Below are positions 10,291 through 22,344 of a stretch of DNA of 64,000 nt, piece after piece (within the stretch, counting starts at the first letter, position 1; the number at the start of each line of letters is the position of its first letter). Made by a program: the position numbers and the translations under genes. Under the pieces are notes generated by a model. The model was not told the origin of the DNA. It saw only the letters and a program-made list of their open reading frames with translations, and searched no databases. Source of the DNA: Ceratotherium simum simum (lineage: Eukaryota > Chordata > Mammalia > Perissodactyla > Rhinocerotidae); NCBI RefSeq assembly GCF_000283155.1, contig NW_004454179.1:8495173-8559172 (forward strand), in the 5' to 3' direction.

Positions 10291-10959
10291 CTCTTATTCC
10301 TGTTATACTAACAAATAAAATGAACATTCTAGCCACTTGTAAGCCCAATTATCATCCTTGGCCACAGGACACACAATCATAGGAGCACACACACTATACT
10401 TTCCACCATTCAAACTCCCCTGCTTGCACCTATCACTGTACATGTACTTTCCATGTGACTCTAAGCCATATACTCCTTTGACCTATGCAAGAGAGGTCAG
10501 TCATTTGCATCCCTCATATATCACTGTCAGCAGTCGATGCAATAATAATTTTCCTTGGCACTATAACTAAATACACCGGGATTCAAGTATGCTACCATCA
10601 CACATGTCACAATGGAGGACCTGCATTGCTCACACACTTATCACATACTCCACTACGCCCAACACCCAATTTCCGGGGCATGCTATCCTTCAAAAATTAC
10701 TGCCCTCTTGGTTCTTCCAACACCCACTGCTAACTCTGTCTTCATTATTTACACATTCAATTCATTCATTCATTCATGAATTCATTTACTTTTCTCTCTC
10801 TCTTTGTATTCCTACTTCTTAAATTTAGGGAAACTTCTAACTGTAGTAATATATACATAAGAAATGTGATTGAGAGCTTCTGTTTTCTCAGTATAAAAGA
10901 TAAGGCATTTCACAGTCTTTCCTGAGCATGTGTCTGGCTCCGTCTGTCACCTCTTCTCC
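10291..10959. other. Intron, CA-rich and pyrimidine-rich on plus strand
   Basis: No element recognised; includes a short (ATTC)n run near 10757-10785. Confidence 0.4.
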
Positions 10960-11395
10960 TCTCTTCTCTCACCCCAAACTCCAATCCTCAGGCTCTCAGG
11001 CACATAAAACTACTTTTGGCTGCCCCAATACACCATGCTTTCACATACTTACCTGAATCTTGACACATGTTTTAACTGCTACTTAGAATTCCCTTCCTCT
11101 CTTTCTCTAACCCACCTCATCTGGCAAATTTCTTCCCACCTGTTAAACTCCAAGTCAAGTGTCATCTCCTTTTAAACTCTGCTGCCTCAGCCAACAGTGG
11201 TACCTTCCTCCTCCGTGCTTCCCCAGAACTCGTGTATATGTCCTCTGCCAGCCCACTGAATGAGAATCACTTACTTAATTCTCCAAGGTCTCCTAGTTGG
11301 TTATGAGCTCATCAAGAACAGACACAATGTTTTAGCTTTGTACCCAAAACACCCATCACAGTTCACTCAGTACTCTTTGATACGTTGAAACTGAT
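10960..11395 (+). repeat. L2 LINE 3' portion
   Basis: Blocks ctccaagtcaagtgtcatct, then cttcctcctccgtgcttccc, then gttatgagctcatcaagaac, are in L2 order. Confidence 0.75.
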
Positions 11396-11869
11396 CTGGA
11401 TAAAATCAGATTCTAGGAACTTTGAGAATTACCATTCAGCATACTATGGACAAATTATGCATAGTTATGATTTGCCAAATCTGAAACCATATGGAGCTCC
11501 AAGCCAGTGACTTGTAGAATTAAGTTTTTTCCTTACTGGAATAAAGAGCATTGCTAATTTTTATACTATGAATGAATATGATTAATATTTTCAAATCTTT
11601 TTCACACTGGCAATTATATTTTATTCTCATAAAAACTAAGAAATATTTACTGATAATTAGAGTTACAAAAACAAGACAAACCAAAGCAAAACACAAAAAT
11701 GAAAGTTTTAAATCAAAAAGAAAATCTGACAATAATAGAGCCTTGTGTGTTGTTGTTGTTCATATTGGGACGTTGTGACCCAGGGAATTGAAATTACTTT
11801 TGGAATATCACCTGGCTAAGCTTCTTATGTTTATTATTTTTGTTAATTTAGCAACCCTGTGAAATCAGG
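11396..11869. other. Intron, no element recognised
   Basis: AT-rich; contains a short (GTT)n at 11747-11759. Confidence 0.4.
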
Positions 11870-11990
11870 ATAACAGGGTTAGCTTTTCCTTTAGCCACTG
11901 AGACACAGGATAAAATGTCCTGGAGAAGAACCATAGCATGAATTCTGGGCTGATGCCTCCTAAATCAGTGCTCTTCCCACTGAAATAGCA
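11870..11990 (-). repeat. MIR fragment
   Basis: The run agccactgagacacagg and then ctaaatcagtgctcttccca fits an inverted MIR head. Confidence 0.45.
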
Positions 11991-12199
11991 CAAATACAAC
12001 AGGGTCTACGTCTAACAAGCATTTAGCTATAAAAACAAGTATGTCTTATTCACTCTTCTATCCCTATGCTTGTTGAACAAATGAAGAAAAAAAATGATGA
12101 CTAAGCACATAATCACATAAATGTGAGTCCCTACATCTAGCAGTATCTGGATATCAACACAAGCCCGTATTTTGGTACTTTTATATGTGAAAAGATCCC

Positions 12200-12300
12200 A
12201 TTTGTTCATTCATTCATTATTCATTCAACAATTTTAATTAATCAGCTGTAAATGCCGGGCCTTGTTCTCAGCATTGAGGATAGATACAAAAATACTTGTG
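12200..12300 (+). repeat. Old L1 3'-UTR-type fragment
   Basis: Starts with attcattcattattcattc and continues ccgggccttgttctcagcat, a small piece of the repeat seen in full at 56648-57415. Confidence 0.5.
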
Positions 12301-12379
12301 AGACCATGTAAGTCATTTGTAAAACACTGAGTATGTAAATACCTGTTTATACACATTTATATGAACAGTATCAAATTCC

Positions 12380-12446
12380 TACTTTTGACCTCTACAGAGC
12401 CTAGCACAGTGACCTGCAAAGAATATATACTCAACAAATAAATGTT
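12380..12446 (+). repeat. L2 3' terminus
   Basis: Contains cagagcctagcacagtgacc and the AATAAATGTTAA end. Confidence 0.7.
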
Positions 12447-12784
12447 AATTAGTAAATCTCAGGGGTTTTTTTGCTAGTATATGGGGAGTTTTTGAAGGAC
12501 CTCTAAAGTGAGAGGAAAGAATATGCATCCTCCTCTCCAAACCCATATCCTATACGCACAACCAGGGTCTGGAGCATTCAAAAATGACTATGGTCAGAAC
12601 CTCTGCTTCCCTATGGCTTTTCAGAGTGGAATGGTTAGTATTGAAGTTATCTTCATCTTCCTCCTATAATAATAAGCCCTCTGAGAGGGGGAAATAAATG
12701 GTGTTCCAAGTCTCTCTTTTATGTTCAAGTAGAGAAAAGTGGCAAGATGACTGGTATATCCCACCAAAGATGCTACTGCAGCCA

Positions 12785-12870
12785 TTACTTTCCATTCCAC
12801 AAAAATTTATTGAATGTCTACTACATGGCAACACACTACTAGGTACTGGAGACACAATAGTATGCCAAGG
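12785..12870 (+). repeat. Old L1 3'-UTR-type fragment
   Basis: Contains aatttattgaatgtctacta and aggtactggagacacaatag, the start of the same repeat as 18357 and 56648. Confidence 0.5.
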
Positions 12871-14119
12871 GTGGATCTGTAGTGAATCAAAGAATCTCAA
12901 AGCCCTGATTAGGAAAACTACCCTTGAATACCTGGCAGCAGAGAATTCTGATTTGTGTATGTATGTGTCCTAGTAAGGTCATAGTTATGCCATTTGTTGA
13001 AAAAAAAGCTGATAAATGCCTTCTTTCCAATTTCTTGCTAATCTTATGGAGCTTCCTAGGATGCTTTACTCTTTTTTTCCAGGAAGCAATTTATGCCCCT
13101 TGGACAAATGGACTCAAAGGGCACATTGCTGGGTACTGCCAGTGGAGTTGAGAGCAAATGGGTGATAGGTAAGAGAGAAGACCAGGAGCAGAATGAGCTA
13201 GTTTTCATTTGATCTGTGTCAACCAAGAATTGGATATCTGAACTACAACCAAAATCTAAATAACTATGTTAATCTGTGTTCCCAAAGTGACTGCAGAGAT
13301 CTATGGACATTTGGCTGATGCTCATGAAAAGGCAGGTCTCTCTCCAGCTCCCTCCATGAAAGTCTGTGGTATTTCTCAATTCACATCATTCCTTAAAGGG
13401 AAGAATGCTCATGAAAACACTCAGTACAACTGGGCTGCTTGCTGGGCCCTGCAGCAGAGTCCTTCTGTGATGGCTGAGAAAAAGCCATTCCTCTGCTGAT
13501 TCCAAGGGGCCCCGGCAGTACTGATTGCCGCTGGTTTCTCATCCTTGCTCCCAGGGCTCACAGTGAGGAGTCTATTTTTGAAAAAAGGTTCTCAGCAACA
13601 CTGTATCAAACGCTGATTCACTCCATTTCATTCATTAGACCCATGCTCATTGAACAATTGCTCTATGCCACTGAATGTTAGGAGGACACAGGGATGGAAG
13701 ACCTAAGGTATCATCATATATTACATTGACTCGTTATCTTCATCTGCATTTGCCAGGATTCCATCTGCAAACACAATCTACTTGACCGGCCTGATTTGTT
13801 CTTCACGAATATATTGAAAAAGCTGCCTTAATGAAGGGAAACTACAACTGTATAATTAGGAACAGCTGTTAAAATGAAACACGTAGCTGAGGGCAGAGCT
13901 GTAGTTCTTAGGAGGACGTTGCTCAGCCAAAAAGCCAGGGCCACAGGACTAGACTGGACCAGGAACAAGTCACTTGGTTAGTCCAGGGTCCTGAGGGGTT
14001 TGTTCCTGCCACCTGACACTGGCAGGCCACTCAGAGGCCCTTATGTTTCTGGCTTAAGTAGTTCTCCAGAAGACTTCAGTAGCCTCAATCCATTTACCCA
14101 TGTCTTGCCACTTCAAACC
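12871..14119. other. Intron, mostly unassigned
   Basis: About 1.2 kb. One faint old L1 3'-UTR piece lies at 13615-13720 (cccatgctcattgaacaatt). Otherwise no element or exon is recognised. Confidence 0.4.
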
Positions 14120-14545
14120 CTTGTGTATACTATTCCCAAAGCCAATGTTCTAAAACACAGGTCAGATAGTGTCTCTCTTCTCCTTCAAAATCTTCAATGG
14201 CTTGCTACTGAGGCTAGAACAAGGCCTCATTTTTTCTGCCTGGTTTTCAAGGCCTTCCATGATTTGGTGGTAAACTAGTCTCAGCCCTCACTACATCCCT
14301 GCAGATGCCAAGGCTTTCATCACACCAATCATTTCTCCCACCCTGTGCCTTTGCCCTTAATGTTCCTTCAGCCTAGAACGCTCCCCTCTACCATCACCAC
14401 CATCCTCTCCCTAGAGAAATTAGAGGAATCTTTCTATGTCCTACTCAAATGCTACTTCCTCCATGAAGCCCTTCCTGATTCTCTCAGTCAGAGAAATTCT
14501 TGATTCCTTTGCATGTCTACCACTTTCCTTTTGTGGACAGACCAT
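14120..14545 (+). repeat. L2 LINE, left part (interrupted by MIR)
   Basis: Contains ccaatgttctaaaacacagg, then aatcttcaatggcttgctac, tttgcccttaatgttccttc and catgaagcccttcctgattc, all in L2 order. The element resumes after the MIR at 14568-14765. Confidence 0.88.
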
Positions 14546-14567
14546 GTGAAGCAGAAAGAGACATGGT

Positions 14568-14765
14568 CTAATGTAGCGGCAAAGAGGCTGGACCCAGGAG
14601 CAGATTGCCTGGGCTTGAGTCTGAGCTCTCACATCTATCTCACTGGGTGGTTATAAAATAATGATATCTACCTCACTGGTTGTTAAATTATTAAACATAT
14701 ATGAAGCACTTCAGAAAGTACTTGGCACACAGTAAGCACTATATAGTTAAAATTATTATTATTAA
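14568..14765 (+). repeat. MIR SINE nested in L2
   Basis: tRNA-like head (aatgtagcggcaaagagg), then gattgcctgggcttgagtct, core and tail (ttggcacacagtaagcacta). Confidence 0.85.
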
Positions 14766-14855
14766 GGCACTTATCTCCTACAGCTTTACTTATGTCCTTT
14801 CTCCATTCCTTTAATCACGAGTCTCTGGAGGGCTAAAACCTTGTCTTCCTCTTAC
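14766..14855 (+). repeat. L2 LINE, right part
   Basis: Reads ttatgtcctttctccattcc then gagtctctggagggctaaaa, continuing the L2 at 14120-14545. Confidence 0.65.
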
Positions 14856-14999
14856 CTATCTCCCAGGACTCTGGTGAAAATTAGATGAGAAAATGTATGT
14901 TGTCTGTACCGCACTTTGTACTGTAGACATTAAATAAAGGTCTTACCACTATTATGATTACTACTTCTACTACTACTACTGCTGTTACTACCATCTTTG
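14856..14999 (+). repeat. MIR tail fragment and (CTA)n microsatellite
   Basis: MIR-like end (actctggtgaaaattagatg) followed by a short (CTA)n run around 14960-14983. Confidence 0.5.
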
Positions 15000-15204
15000 C
15001 TCTGATGACTGTGCCTGACATCTTAGTATCTAGAGCAGTCGCTAATCACTGTTGGTGGTTAAACACATTCACAAGGAATGGACAAAGAACTTTCAATGGG
15101 AAATGAACCATCCTCCCTTCAATGGGCAGAATAAGGAGCAGTGCCACAGTCTGCGATCCTTCCTCCCTCAAATCCCTGAGAGTGAAATTACAAGTCTTAC
15201 TCAC

Positions 15205-15311
15205 AAGAATCCTGCGGCATAGGAATCTGACAGATTGTTTGTGCCTCCAGCTGAGGTGGTCACCACGCCTTCAAGCCAAATCTTCTTTCCTGGGGTGTAT
15301 GTATTAACTAC
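15205..15311 (-). CDS. HPSE2: HPSE2 internal exon (probable exon 8), nucleophile-region segment
   Basis: This 107-bp exon encodes 35 residues, starting VVNTYTPGKKIWLEG and ending ...LSDSYAAGF, plus two bases (TT) of a split Leu codon. The acceptor is gtgtgacag and the donor gtgagt on the minus strand. The reading frame is continuous with the exon at 34137-34230 and with that at 9897-10011, whose first base A completes TTA (Leu). In active heparanase the equivalent segment carries the catalytic nucleophile in the order W-L-G-E. Here the order is W-L-E-G, so the acidic residue is displaced by one position, in line with the lack of hydrolase activity reported for heparanase 2. The first two exonic bases are GT, so the acceptor is directly followed by gta, which might confuse simple splice predictors. 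Confidence 0.97.
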
Positions 15312-16114
15312 CTGTCACACAACAAAAGCAGAAGGGGATAATGAGATTTTTAGAAGTTGTTCCCAAATGAGAAGGAACACACATTTCCTTAAGGAAGTTC
15401 CCAATCTCCTGCTCCCAGGTGGTCATGATCTGTGCTTTTTTCATGATGATTCTCCCTATACAGTGAGCTGGCACACTCATACACAAAAGCATTAGCATTG
15501 ATGTAGCTCATTTGGGAAGTAATAACAAGGAGCAAGAATGAGGAATTGGGGGACTGAATTAGGTAAGAAGGGAAAACCAGTACAAGGATGTATTTTCAAG
15601 GCAACCACTGCTGGCAACTTGCACTCAATCCCACAGGGATCTTCGTAAGAGCCTTATGAACTGTGTCTCAGAACTGTCCCCCAAGGGGATACAAAGGGAA
15701 GCATTTATCCCTTGGCTCCTATCCTCCAAAGGTCAAGAGTAGTATCCTGACTGCTAACCTCCTCCCATTACCCGATTTCATTGTGCAGGCATGAGTGTTG
15801 AGCAGGTTCCCTGAGCTCCACATCTCTGCCTTAGAGAAGTCCCAGAGAAGGAAATGAGAGGCGAGCTCCTACTGCCTCATACTAGAACCAATCTGGTTGC
15901 AGCCTGTGTACCTGACTAGTTCTGGTGTCTGTAGAGATGGTTAGCATAGGAGGTAGGACTGAGAGGATCCTGGTTATGCAAAAGAGGGGTTGGATAAAGA
16001 CAATGGTGTATTTAGGTCCTATGGCCCACCAATTGCTCTCCCAGACATACAGACCAAGGGAATTCTTCCTCAGGCCTCTAAGGAGACAAGTATGAGGATG
16101 TCACTATGTCACTG
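15312..16114. other. Intron, no element recognised
   Basis: About 800 bp upstream (in gene sense) of the exon at 15205; the acceptor tract is at its left end. No repeat recognised. Confidence 0.4.
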
Positions 16115-16500
16115 TTTGAGATAGGTTTCCATTGATAGAGGATTGGACAAGTAAAATGTGGTGGATACATATCATAAAACATTATGCAGTAGTTAGAGCA
16201 ATAGATTCAATGTAAATCTAGCAACATGAATGGGCTTTAAAGACTTAGTGGTGAGTTTAAGCAAAAATAGCAACAGAATGAGATTTATGTCACAATATTA
16301 TGTATGTAATTACTTATTCACACTCAATAACACTAAATAGTATATAAAGATACATGTCTCTTAAGGATACATATTAAACACATAAGGAAGGCATGTATAA
16401 GAGGGAGGTGAATGTGCATGGGGATTAGAGATCTAGGTGAAAATTTAAACAAAAGCAGGGCTTTGCATGAACTGATGAAAATAGTTTGCTGTAGTTGAGG
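16115..16500 (+). repeat. Old L1 3' region fragment
   Basis: The blocks tgtggtggatacatatcata, cattatgcagtagttagagc and gagggaggtgaatgtgcatg follow the order of old L1 3' ends. Diverged. Confidence 0.5.
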
Positions 16501-16705
16501 AGTATGATTTTAATTTAATTCTCTGAACCTCAGGTCCAAAAAAAGAAAAAAAAAATACATATGTAGGATGCAGCATAAATGCCAGAACTCTCCCTTTCCC
16601 AAACCCATAGGCAACAAACAATCATAGTTCTCTTTTATCTCTCCCTAGGTATGGCTCCCTGCCCTCTCTCCCCATCTACTAGAGAATTTGTATTATTTGA
16701 GACCT

Positions 16706-16892
16706 TTTTTTGTTGAGGAAGATTCTCCCTGAGCTAACATCTGTTGCCAATCTTTCTCTACTTTGTACGTGGGATGCCTCCACAGCATGGCTGATGAGTG
16801 GAGTATGTCAGTGCCTAGGATCAGAACCCGCATACCCAGCCACCGAAGCCGAGCGTGCCGAACTATAACCACTCGGCCACGGCGCCAGCCCC
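16706..16892 (-). repeat. ERE SINE (ERE2/ERE3-like)
   Basis: Inverted: ttttttgttgaggaagattc tail at left, gagctaacatctgttgccaa, and head ending ccactcggccacggcgccag at right. A 12-bp target duplication (tatttgagacct) is at 16694-16705 and 16893-16904. More diverged than the 52579 copy. Confidence 0.92.
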
Positions 16893-16904
16893 TATTTGAG
16901 ACCT

Positions 16905-17450
16905 ATTTTAAAATCAGAGTTGACAAAGTGCTTGAGCCTTTCAGGAATAAAGTTATAAAAATATTTCTCAAATTTGAGATGGAAGTAAGGATTGTGATCA
17001 AAAATGGAAGAAAGACCCTGAGAATTAATAGTGGAGGTCAAATGGGAATGTTAAAGATTAAATAAGAATTCCCCCCAGCACCCAGGAAGAGAAGAATCAT
17101 TGAGGATACCAAAAGATAGTCCTCTCCCACTTCTCAACACTGCCCAGAGTGCCCAACCCAAGGGGAGCTGGAAATAGTAGAGATAAGAAAGCAAGAAACA
17201 CACCTTAAATGATCAAAAGATAGAGCTGTATAGTGAAATTAAAGGACTAGACTGATGATTCCCCTTAAAATATAGTGCTAGAAAAATATCTGTGCTCTTG
17301 ATACTATTTGTGCTTCCTTTATGACTAACTAGAGCTGAGTAACATATTTGTGTTTTTCGTTTTTGCCTTTGGCTTCCAGGATATTCAGAATTTAATTTTT
17401 GCTCAAAGATAGATATTGAAACGAGGCAGTTAGAGAAAGGGGGTTTGGTT
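16905..17450. other. Intron, no element recognised
   Basis: Unique-looking; no coding signal. Confidence 0.4.
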
Positions 17451-17475
17451 AAACAAAACAAAACAAAACAAAAAG
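17451..17475 (+). repeat. (AAAAC)n simple repeat
   Basis: Five tandem AAACA units just left of an L1 3' UTR. Confidence 0.9.
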
Positions 17476-17479
17476 GTAA

Positions 17480-17850
17480 ATATCACAAGGTGATGAACCT
17501 TGAAATCATTAAGCTAAGTGAAAGAAGCCAGACACAAAAAGCCACATATTGTATGATTCTATTTATATGAAATGTCCAGAACAGGCAAGTCCATAGAGAC
17601 AGAAAGTAGATTAGTGGTTTCCTAGGGTTGGAGAAGGGGAGGGATACGGGGAAGGGGGAGGATGCAGATTGATTACAAATAGGTACGGGGTTTCTCTGGG
17701 CAGTGATGAACATGTTCTAAAATTAAACACTGGTGATGGTTTCACAATTCCATGAATATCCTAAAAACTATTGAATTGCACACTTTTAAAGGGTGAATTT
17801 AATGGCATGTGAATTTTACTTCAATAAAGCTCTTTGTGTGTGTGTGTGTG
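17480..17850 (+). repeat. Old L1 3' UTR
   Basis: Contains gtgaaagaagccagacacaa, tgtatgattctatttatatg, tagtggtttcctagggttgg and ttgaattgcacacttttaaa, a well-known old L1 3' UTR order, ending in AATAAAG and a short (GT)n. Confidence 0.85.
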
Positions 17851-17924
17851 TACATCATTAGCAAAAGGAGAAGTAGAATCTAAGAGGCAGATAACTAATG
17901 TGGAAAGAGGAACATGCCCTGGAA

Positions 17925-18065
17925 ATTTTGGGTTCTACCACACACTAGCTGTGAGGCTTTTGGCTCGTCATCATCTTGGACTTTAATTTCTTCATCCACA
18001 TGTACAGCCATGAATTTGGAATAGATAAAATCTAAGTCCCTTCTAAGTACAAAATGTTAAAATGT
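17925..18065 (+). repeat. MIR fragment
   Basis: Contains ctagctgtgaggcttttggc and ttcttcatccacatgtacag in MIR order. Confidence 0.55.
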
Positions 18066-18356
18066 ATTAATATTTTATAATACTAATGTAGGTCCCCTTG
18101 GCCCCATCCCTCATGGGTCAAGAGAATCTTTGATTATGTAAGTTAAAATTACATAAATGACAAATATGGGAGACAGAAAAAAAAGTCAAATACAGTTTAG
18201 CACTGGTCATCTCAGAAACAAGGATCCAGAGGTAAATTGTGAGAGTGGTAGAAAAACCCACAGAGGTTGATGAAATTACCTAAGGAGAATATATAAAAAT
18301 GAGACTAGAAAAGGGCTAAGGGTTTCCATGCCCAAACATTAAGGCATTATCAAATG

Positions 18357-18920
18357 CATTCATTCATTCACTCCACAAACATTTACTGAGCACCTGCTAC
18401 ATGCCGAGCAGATTCTAGGGGCAGGAATATAGCAATGAATGAAACAGAACAAGGCTCTGCTCTCATTGGCTTACATTTTAGTCAAGGGGAGGAGACTAAT
18501 AATAAACAACTAAACAAATAAAAGAAATTTAGAAATAATAAGAGCTAGGAAAGAAATGAAACAGAGGAATCTGACAGAAAGTGACTTGGCAGGAGGGGAA
18601 GGTAGATACTTTAGATTGTGGTCAGGTCACCCCTCTAAAAGGTGGTGTCTGAGCTGAGACCTGAGTGAAGTGGGAACTAGCCCCTTAATGGATCTGCAGG
18701 AGCAGCACAGAAAAAGGACCTGAGATGGAAACAGGACTGTTGTTTGTAGAACCAAGAGAAGACCATGTGGAGTGTAGTGAGTAAGGGAACAAAAGATTTA
18801 AAGTTCAGAGAAGCGAGGAAGGGTGTTTCTTATTCTGAGTGTGATGGAAAGCTACTGGGGAGATTTAAACAAGAGAGTGATATGATCTGACTTATGTAAA
18901 GATCACTGTAACTGCTATGA
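18357..18920 (+). repeat. Old L1 3'-UTR-type repeat, long copy
   Basis: Starts attcattcattcactccac, then gagcacctgctacatgccga, gtctgagctgagacctgagt, ggtgtttcttattctgagtg and gatatgatctgacttatgta. It is collinear with the copy at 56648-57415. Confidence 0.75.
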
Positions 18921-18928
18921 GATCAGAT

Positions 18929-18949
18929 AAATATATATATATATATAAT
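18929..18949. repeat. (AT)n microsatellite
   Basis: Short AT run ending the preceding repeat. Confidence 0.85.
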
Positions 18950-18969
18950 GAAACTGTAAAGTGATAGAC

Positions 18970-19095
18970 ACATTAAAGTTCTGTTACTTCTATGACCTCT
19001 CTGAGCTTCAATTTCCTCATCCATGAGATGGAATAATACTTTACAGGGTTGTGCTAAGGATCCCGACTACTAGGCAAAGTATAAATAACATTAGG
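18970..19095 (+). repeat. MIR fragment
   Basis: Contains tctctgagcttcaatttcct and catccatgagatggaataat, the MIR core. Confidence 0.75.
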
Positions 19096-19289
19096 CCAAT
19101 CACAGGAAGATCCTGAGAGCCAGTGGGAAGTGGCATAGACGCAGCAGATGAACATTTATGTGGATCCCTCTAAGGTGATGCATGAATTCAGAGGAACTAA
19201 TGCCAAATATACTTACAGTTTGGTGGTGGGATTCTGAACTATCATTTATGATACAACAAAGAAGCCCAGGAGTCTATGGACTACTTCCT

Positions 19290-19392
19290 AGAAACCCTGA
19301 ACTATCAGCTCTTTGAGGGTAGAGATCTTGTATTATTTGCTTTTGTGTTTACTTCCTAGCAGAGAGCCTGGCACAGGGTAAGTGCTTAACCA
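19290..19392 (+). repeat. L2 3' terminus
   Basis: Contains tcagctctttgagggtagag and gagagcctggcacagggtaa. Confidence 0.75.
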
Positions 19393-20162
19393 GAGGTTTG
19401 GTGCTCTAGTCACACAAAGAAGTCAAAATGATTCCAAACCTGCCCACACACAAGCTCACAGGAAACTGCCACTCTTCAAACAAGTTATACGACCTAAGAA
19501 AGGGCAACTAAACTGGTCAAAGAATTGGAAGCAATACCCTGATTGCAAAACAGTCTTAGAAATCAGGAAAAATAAAGGCATAACCATGAAAACATACAAC
19601 AGCATGAAAGATCTAGATAAGACCAACACACGTCTATTTGCTAAAGCTCAGGATATCAGGCTTGGGGTTTGCCCCTGGAATTTTGAAAGACAGAAATTTC
19701 AGAGAAGGAAAGGGAACTACTGCTTTGTTCACCAGGTAATTTATATATGAAATTCAATAACCCCAGAAGTGGTAAAGGAAAATCACCATCCAATGTGATC
19801 TGTATACCACAAGGATCTTATGAAGTATCAAGCTCATTATGATGTTCTGATACTGAAGATAAAAAGACAATCATGTGTTTCTACCACTTATCCTATAAGG
19901 ACATTTGTCATAAGTACTTAGTTAGAAGGTGGCATGCCCAGCTTGGAGCAGCAATTTGTATGAGACGGTTATATTTCAAAAGGAAGTCAAAGTAGCTCCT
20001 TTAATGAGGACTTGATTCCAGAAAATGGTTGGAGTTATAAAATACTGTGTACACAGGACTCTGCAAAGACACAGACACTGTGTAAATAAAAGCTCATGTG
20101 AATTCTCTTCCGACTTGCAGAGAGATTTGGAAGAAAACAATCTGAAAATTGTATTATTGGTG
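19393..20162. other. Intron, no element recognised
   Basis: Includes an open 122-codon plus-strand frame (19382-19750) rich in Lys and Gln, without family resemblance, splice sites or conservation evidence; taken as chance. Confidence 0.4.
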
Positions 20163-20385
20163 AGGTAGCATTAAGTAGTGGTTAGGGGCCTGGACTCTGC
20201 ACCCAGATTGCCTGTGTTGGAATCCTAATTCTATCGTTTACTCACTGTGTGACCTCCCTGTGCCTTAATTTTCTCGGCTGTAAAATTATAATATCTATCT
20301 CAGAGCATTTGATAGTACTTAAATTACCTAATATTTGTAAAGCTTGGAAAAGTGTCTGGTGTCTGGTCAGCTCTTAAAGTGTAAA
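20163..20385 (+). repeat. MIR SINE, near full length
   Basis: Head gcattaagtagtggttaggg, then gattgcctgtgttggaatcc, core ctgtgtgacctccctgtgcc and tail tgtctggtgtctggtcagct. Confidence 0.88.
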
Positions 20386-22139
20386 CCAAAATGTTACCTA
20401 GACCACTCTCCTTGTCCAAGCACATGGAATTGTGTTTGTATCAATCTAACATTACAGTTAGTTGCTTTTCTTTTGGGCACACCGCTTGTGGCGGTAGGTA
20501 ATAGCCCAGATGTATGCTAAGTAGCAGGGAAAGGCCCATTTAGGATTTAAAATGCACATGGATAATTCACATTAATATAATTAGCATTTAGAGTAGTTCA
20601 TTTATCCACTCTCAGCACAGGAACAATTCCTGTCTTTTTCTAGAGAAGCTGTGTAAACAAAACACACAGTGAGGAAGAACTTTGATACAAAACCTAAACC
20701 AGTTATATGAAACGTTCTGTGGAAGACAGATTCCTAGAAAGTATTAACGTTAAAAGTTCTTGGAGTAGTTGGTACGAATCAACAACGATTTTCTGAGCAT
20801 TTACTGTTAGGGACACAGTGAGAGGCTTGATGAGTTGTGTGTCTACCAGGAGCAGAGAGGACTGTCATAGTGACGTGTTGGGGAGGTAGTACCAAGGCTG
20901 GGTGCTGGTTAGGACTGTGGAGGAAATCAGTATGGGCAGAAGAGGATAGAAAAAATCAGGAAAAGCGGATGGAACCAGCTGCAAAATTTCCTTAAAAAGT
21001 GAAACTCTAAGAAACTGAGGGCTATAGTTCAACACTGCGGTTTTCTGAGTAAATATGATTCTCCCTGTGCTGGAAGAGAGAAAATTGGACAACTGGAAAG
21101 AACACGGGTACAGTTTCTGTGAGAAATGATGTGCCAGTGAAGGTTATTTTAAGGAACACATTGTCAGGGGAGAAGTACAAATGCTGAGATTACTGAAGTG
21201 ACGGCAGAGGGAACTGAGCAGTTGGCTCCCTTTCAGCAGTTCTTTTGTCCAAATAGACTTTGGCTTTTGGGCCCATGTGGACAAGGGAGCTTTGAGGTAC
21301 CCACAGAACAGCTCAGCAAGCGGCCAGTGGCTGCTCAGAATCCTTGGGCCTGCTGGGGGCAGGGCGGTGTAAAGGGAAATCCTTCAAGCTCCCTTCCTTC
21401 ACATTTTGGGGGTTGAGGACATCAGGACTGTTACATGTGGCTATGTTGAAAGAGAAGGGGTGAGAGAGGAGAGAGGTTAGGAAAAATAGCACTGATTTTT
21501 TTTTTTTTTTAAGTTTTATTTTCCTTACCTCTTTAAATTTTTTTAAAAAAGGAAAAACAGTAAAAATAGGAAAATAACCATTCATGTGGCACATTTTCAA
21601 ACTTGCGCTTCCTTTTCCTGTTTCTCCAAAACTGTGATCTAAATCTTTTAAAAAGACTCCTGAGAGCCTGGTTTCAGCCACTGGCTAAGAGATGGTAGCT
21701 TTGTAGCAGCAGATATGTTGTTTATGGTTATCCAAACCCAACACCTTCCTTAATGAGAAAGGAAGCAATAAAATAGGAATAGTGGACAGGCCAGCTGGGC
21801 TAATCAGTCCTGGCAAGAGGCCCACCCTCCAAAAGAAGCTGGAGTCCATTAATTCCAGCATCTCATCTACTTGGAAATCAACCTTCCCCAGGACCTCAGG
21901 AAGAGCAGTAGCTCTTGAATCAGAACTGGTCCCCTGTATTGTTGGTTAGAAGCAGCTGAATAGCTTCAGGAAGCTTCTCTAACCTTACCTATGGACAGAG
22001 CTCTTCTTGGGGGTGCCCCTGCCTCTTTGTCCCTATTGTATTTACAAGAGTTCTAGGTAAGAGTTCAGTAATGTTCCAATTTTTCTTTATCCTTCTTGTG
22101 TGTTTTTGAGTCTAAGCCACCTACTATATTAGAATAGGA
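20386..22139. other. Intron, 1.75 kb with no recognised element
   Basis: Contains a small inverted motif accgcttgtggcggt (near 20480) and a T/A homopolymer region at 21499-21550. No coding or repeat family recognised. Confidence 0.4.
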
Positions 22140-22344
22140 GGGGATCATTCCATTCTGCTCTCTTCTTTCTCACTGCCCCTTCCTGAGTTCTGGATCTTAC
22201 CATTTCTTCCTTGTTCTTCCTGCCAAGTGCATCCTCCTCTAGTCCATCTTCTACATTGCTGCCATCTGTTAACTTGAAAAGTCCCTCTGCAGCTTCAGAA
22301 CCTTCAATGGTTCCCCATTACCAGCAGCAGTACTCAAGGGTGTG
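22140..22344 (+). repeat. L2 LINE, left half
   Basis: Ends with ctgcagcttcagaaccttca then atggttccccattaccagca, the L2 block that normally continues into the aaggcccttcatgat region. Confidence 0.65.

Noticed and set aside
19382..19750. 122-codon open frame on the plus strand
   Set aside because: It begins in an L2 end, has no family resemblance and no supporting signals; treated as chance.
21313..21681. 122-codon minus-strand open frame
   Set aside because: It includes a Lys run from the T-homopolymer near 21500 and has no homology; spurious.
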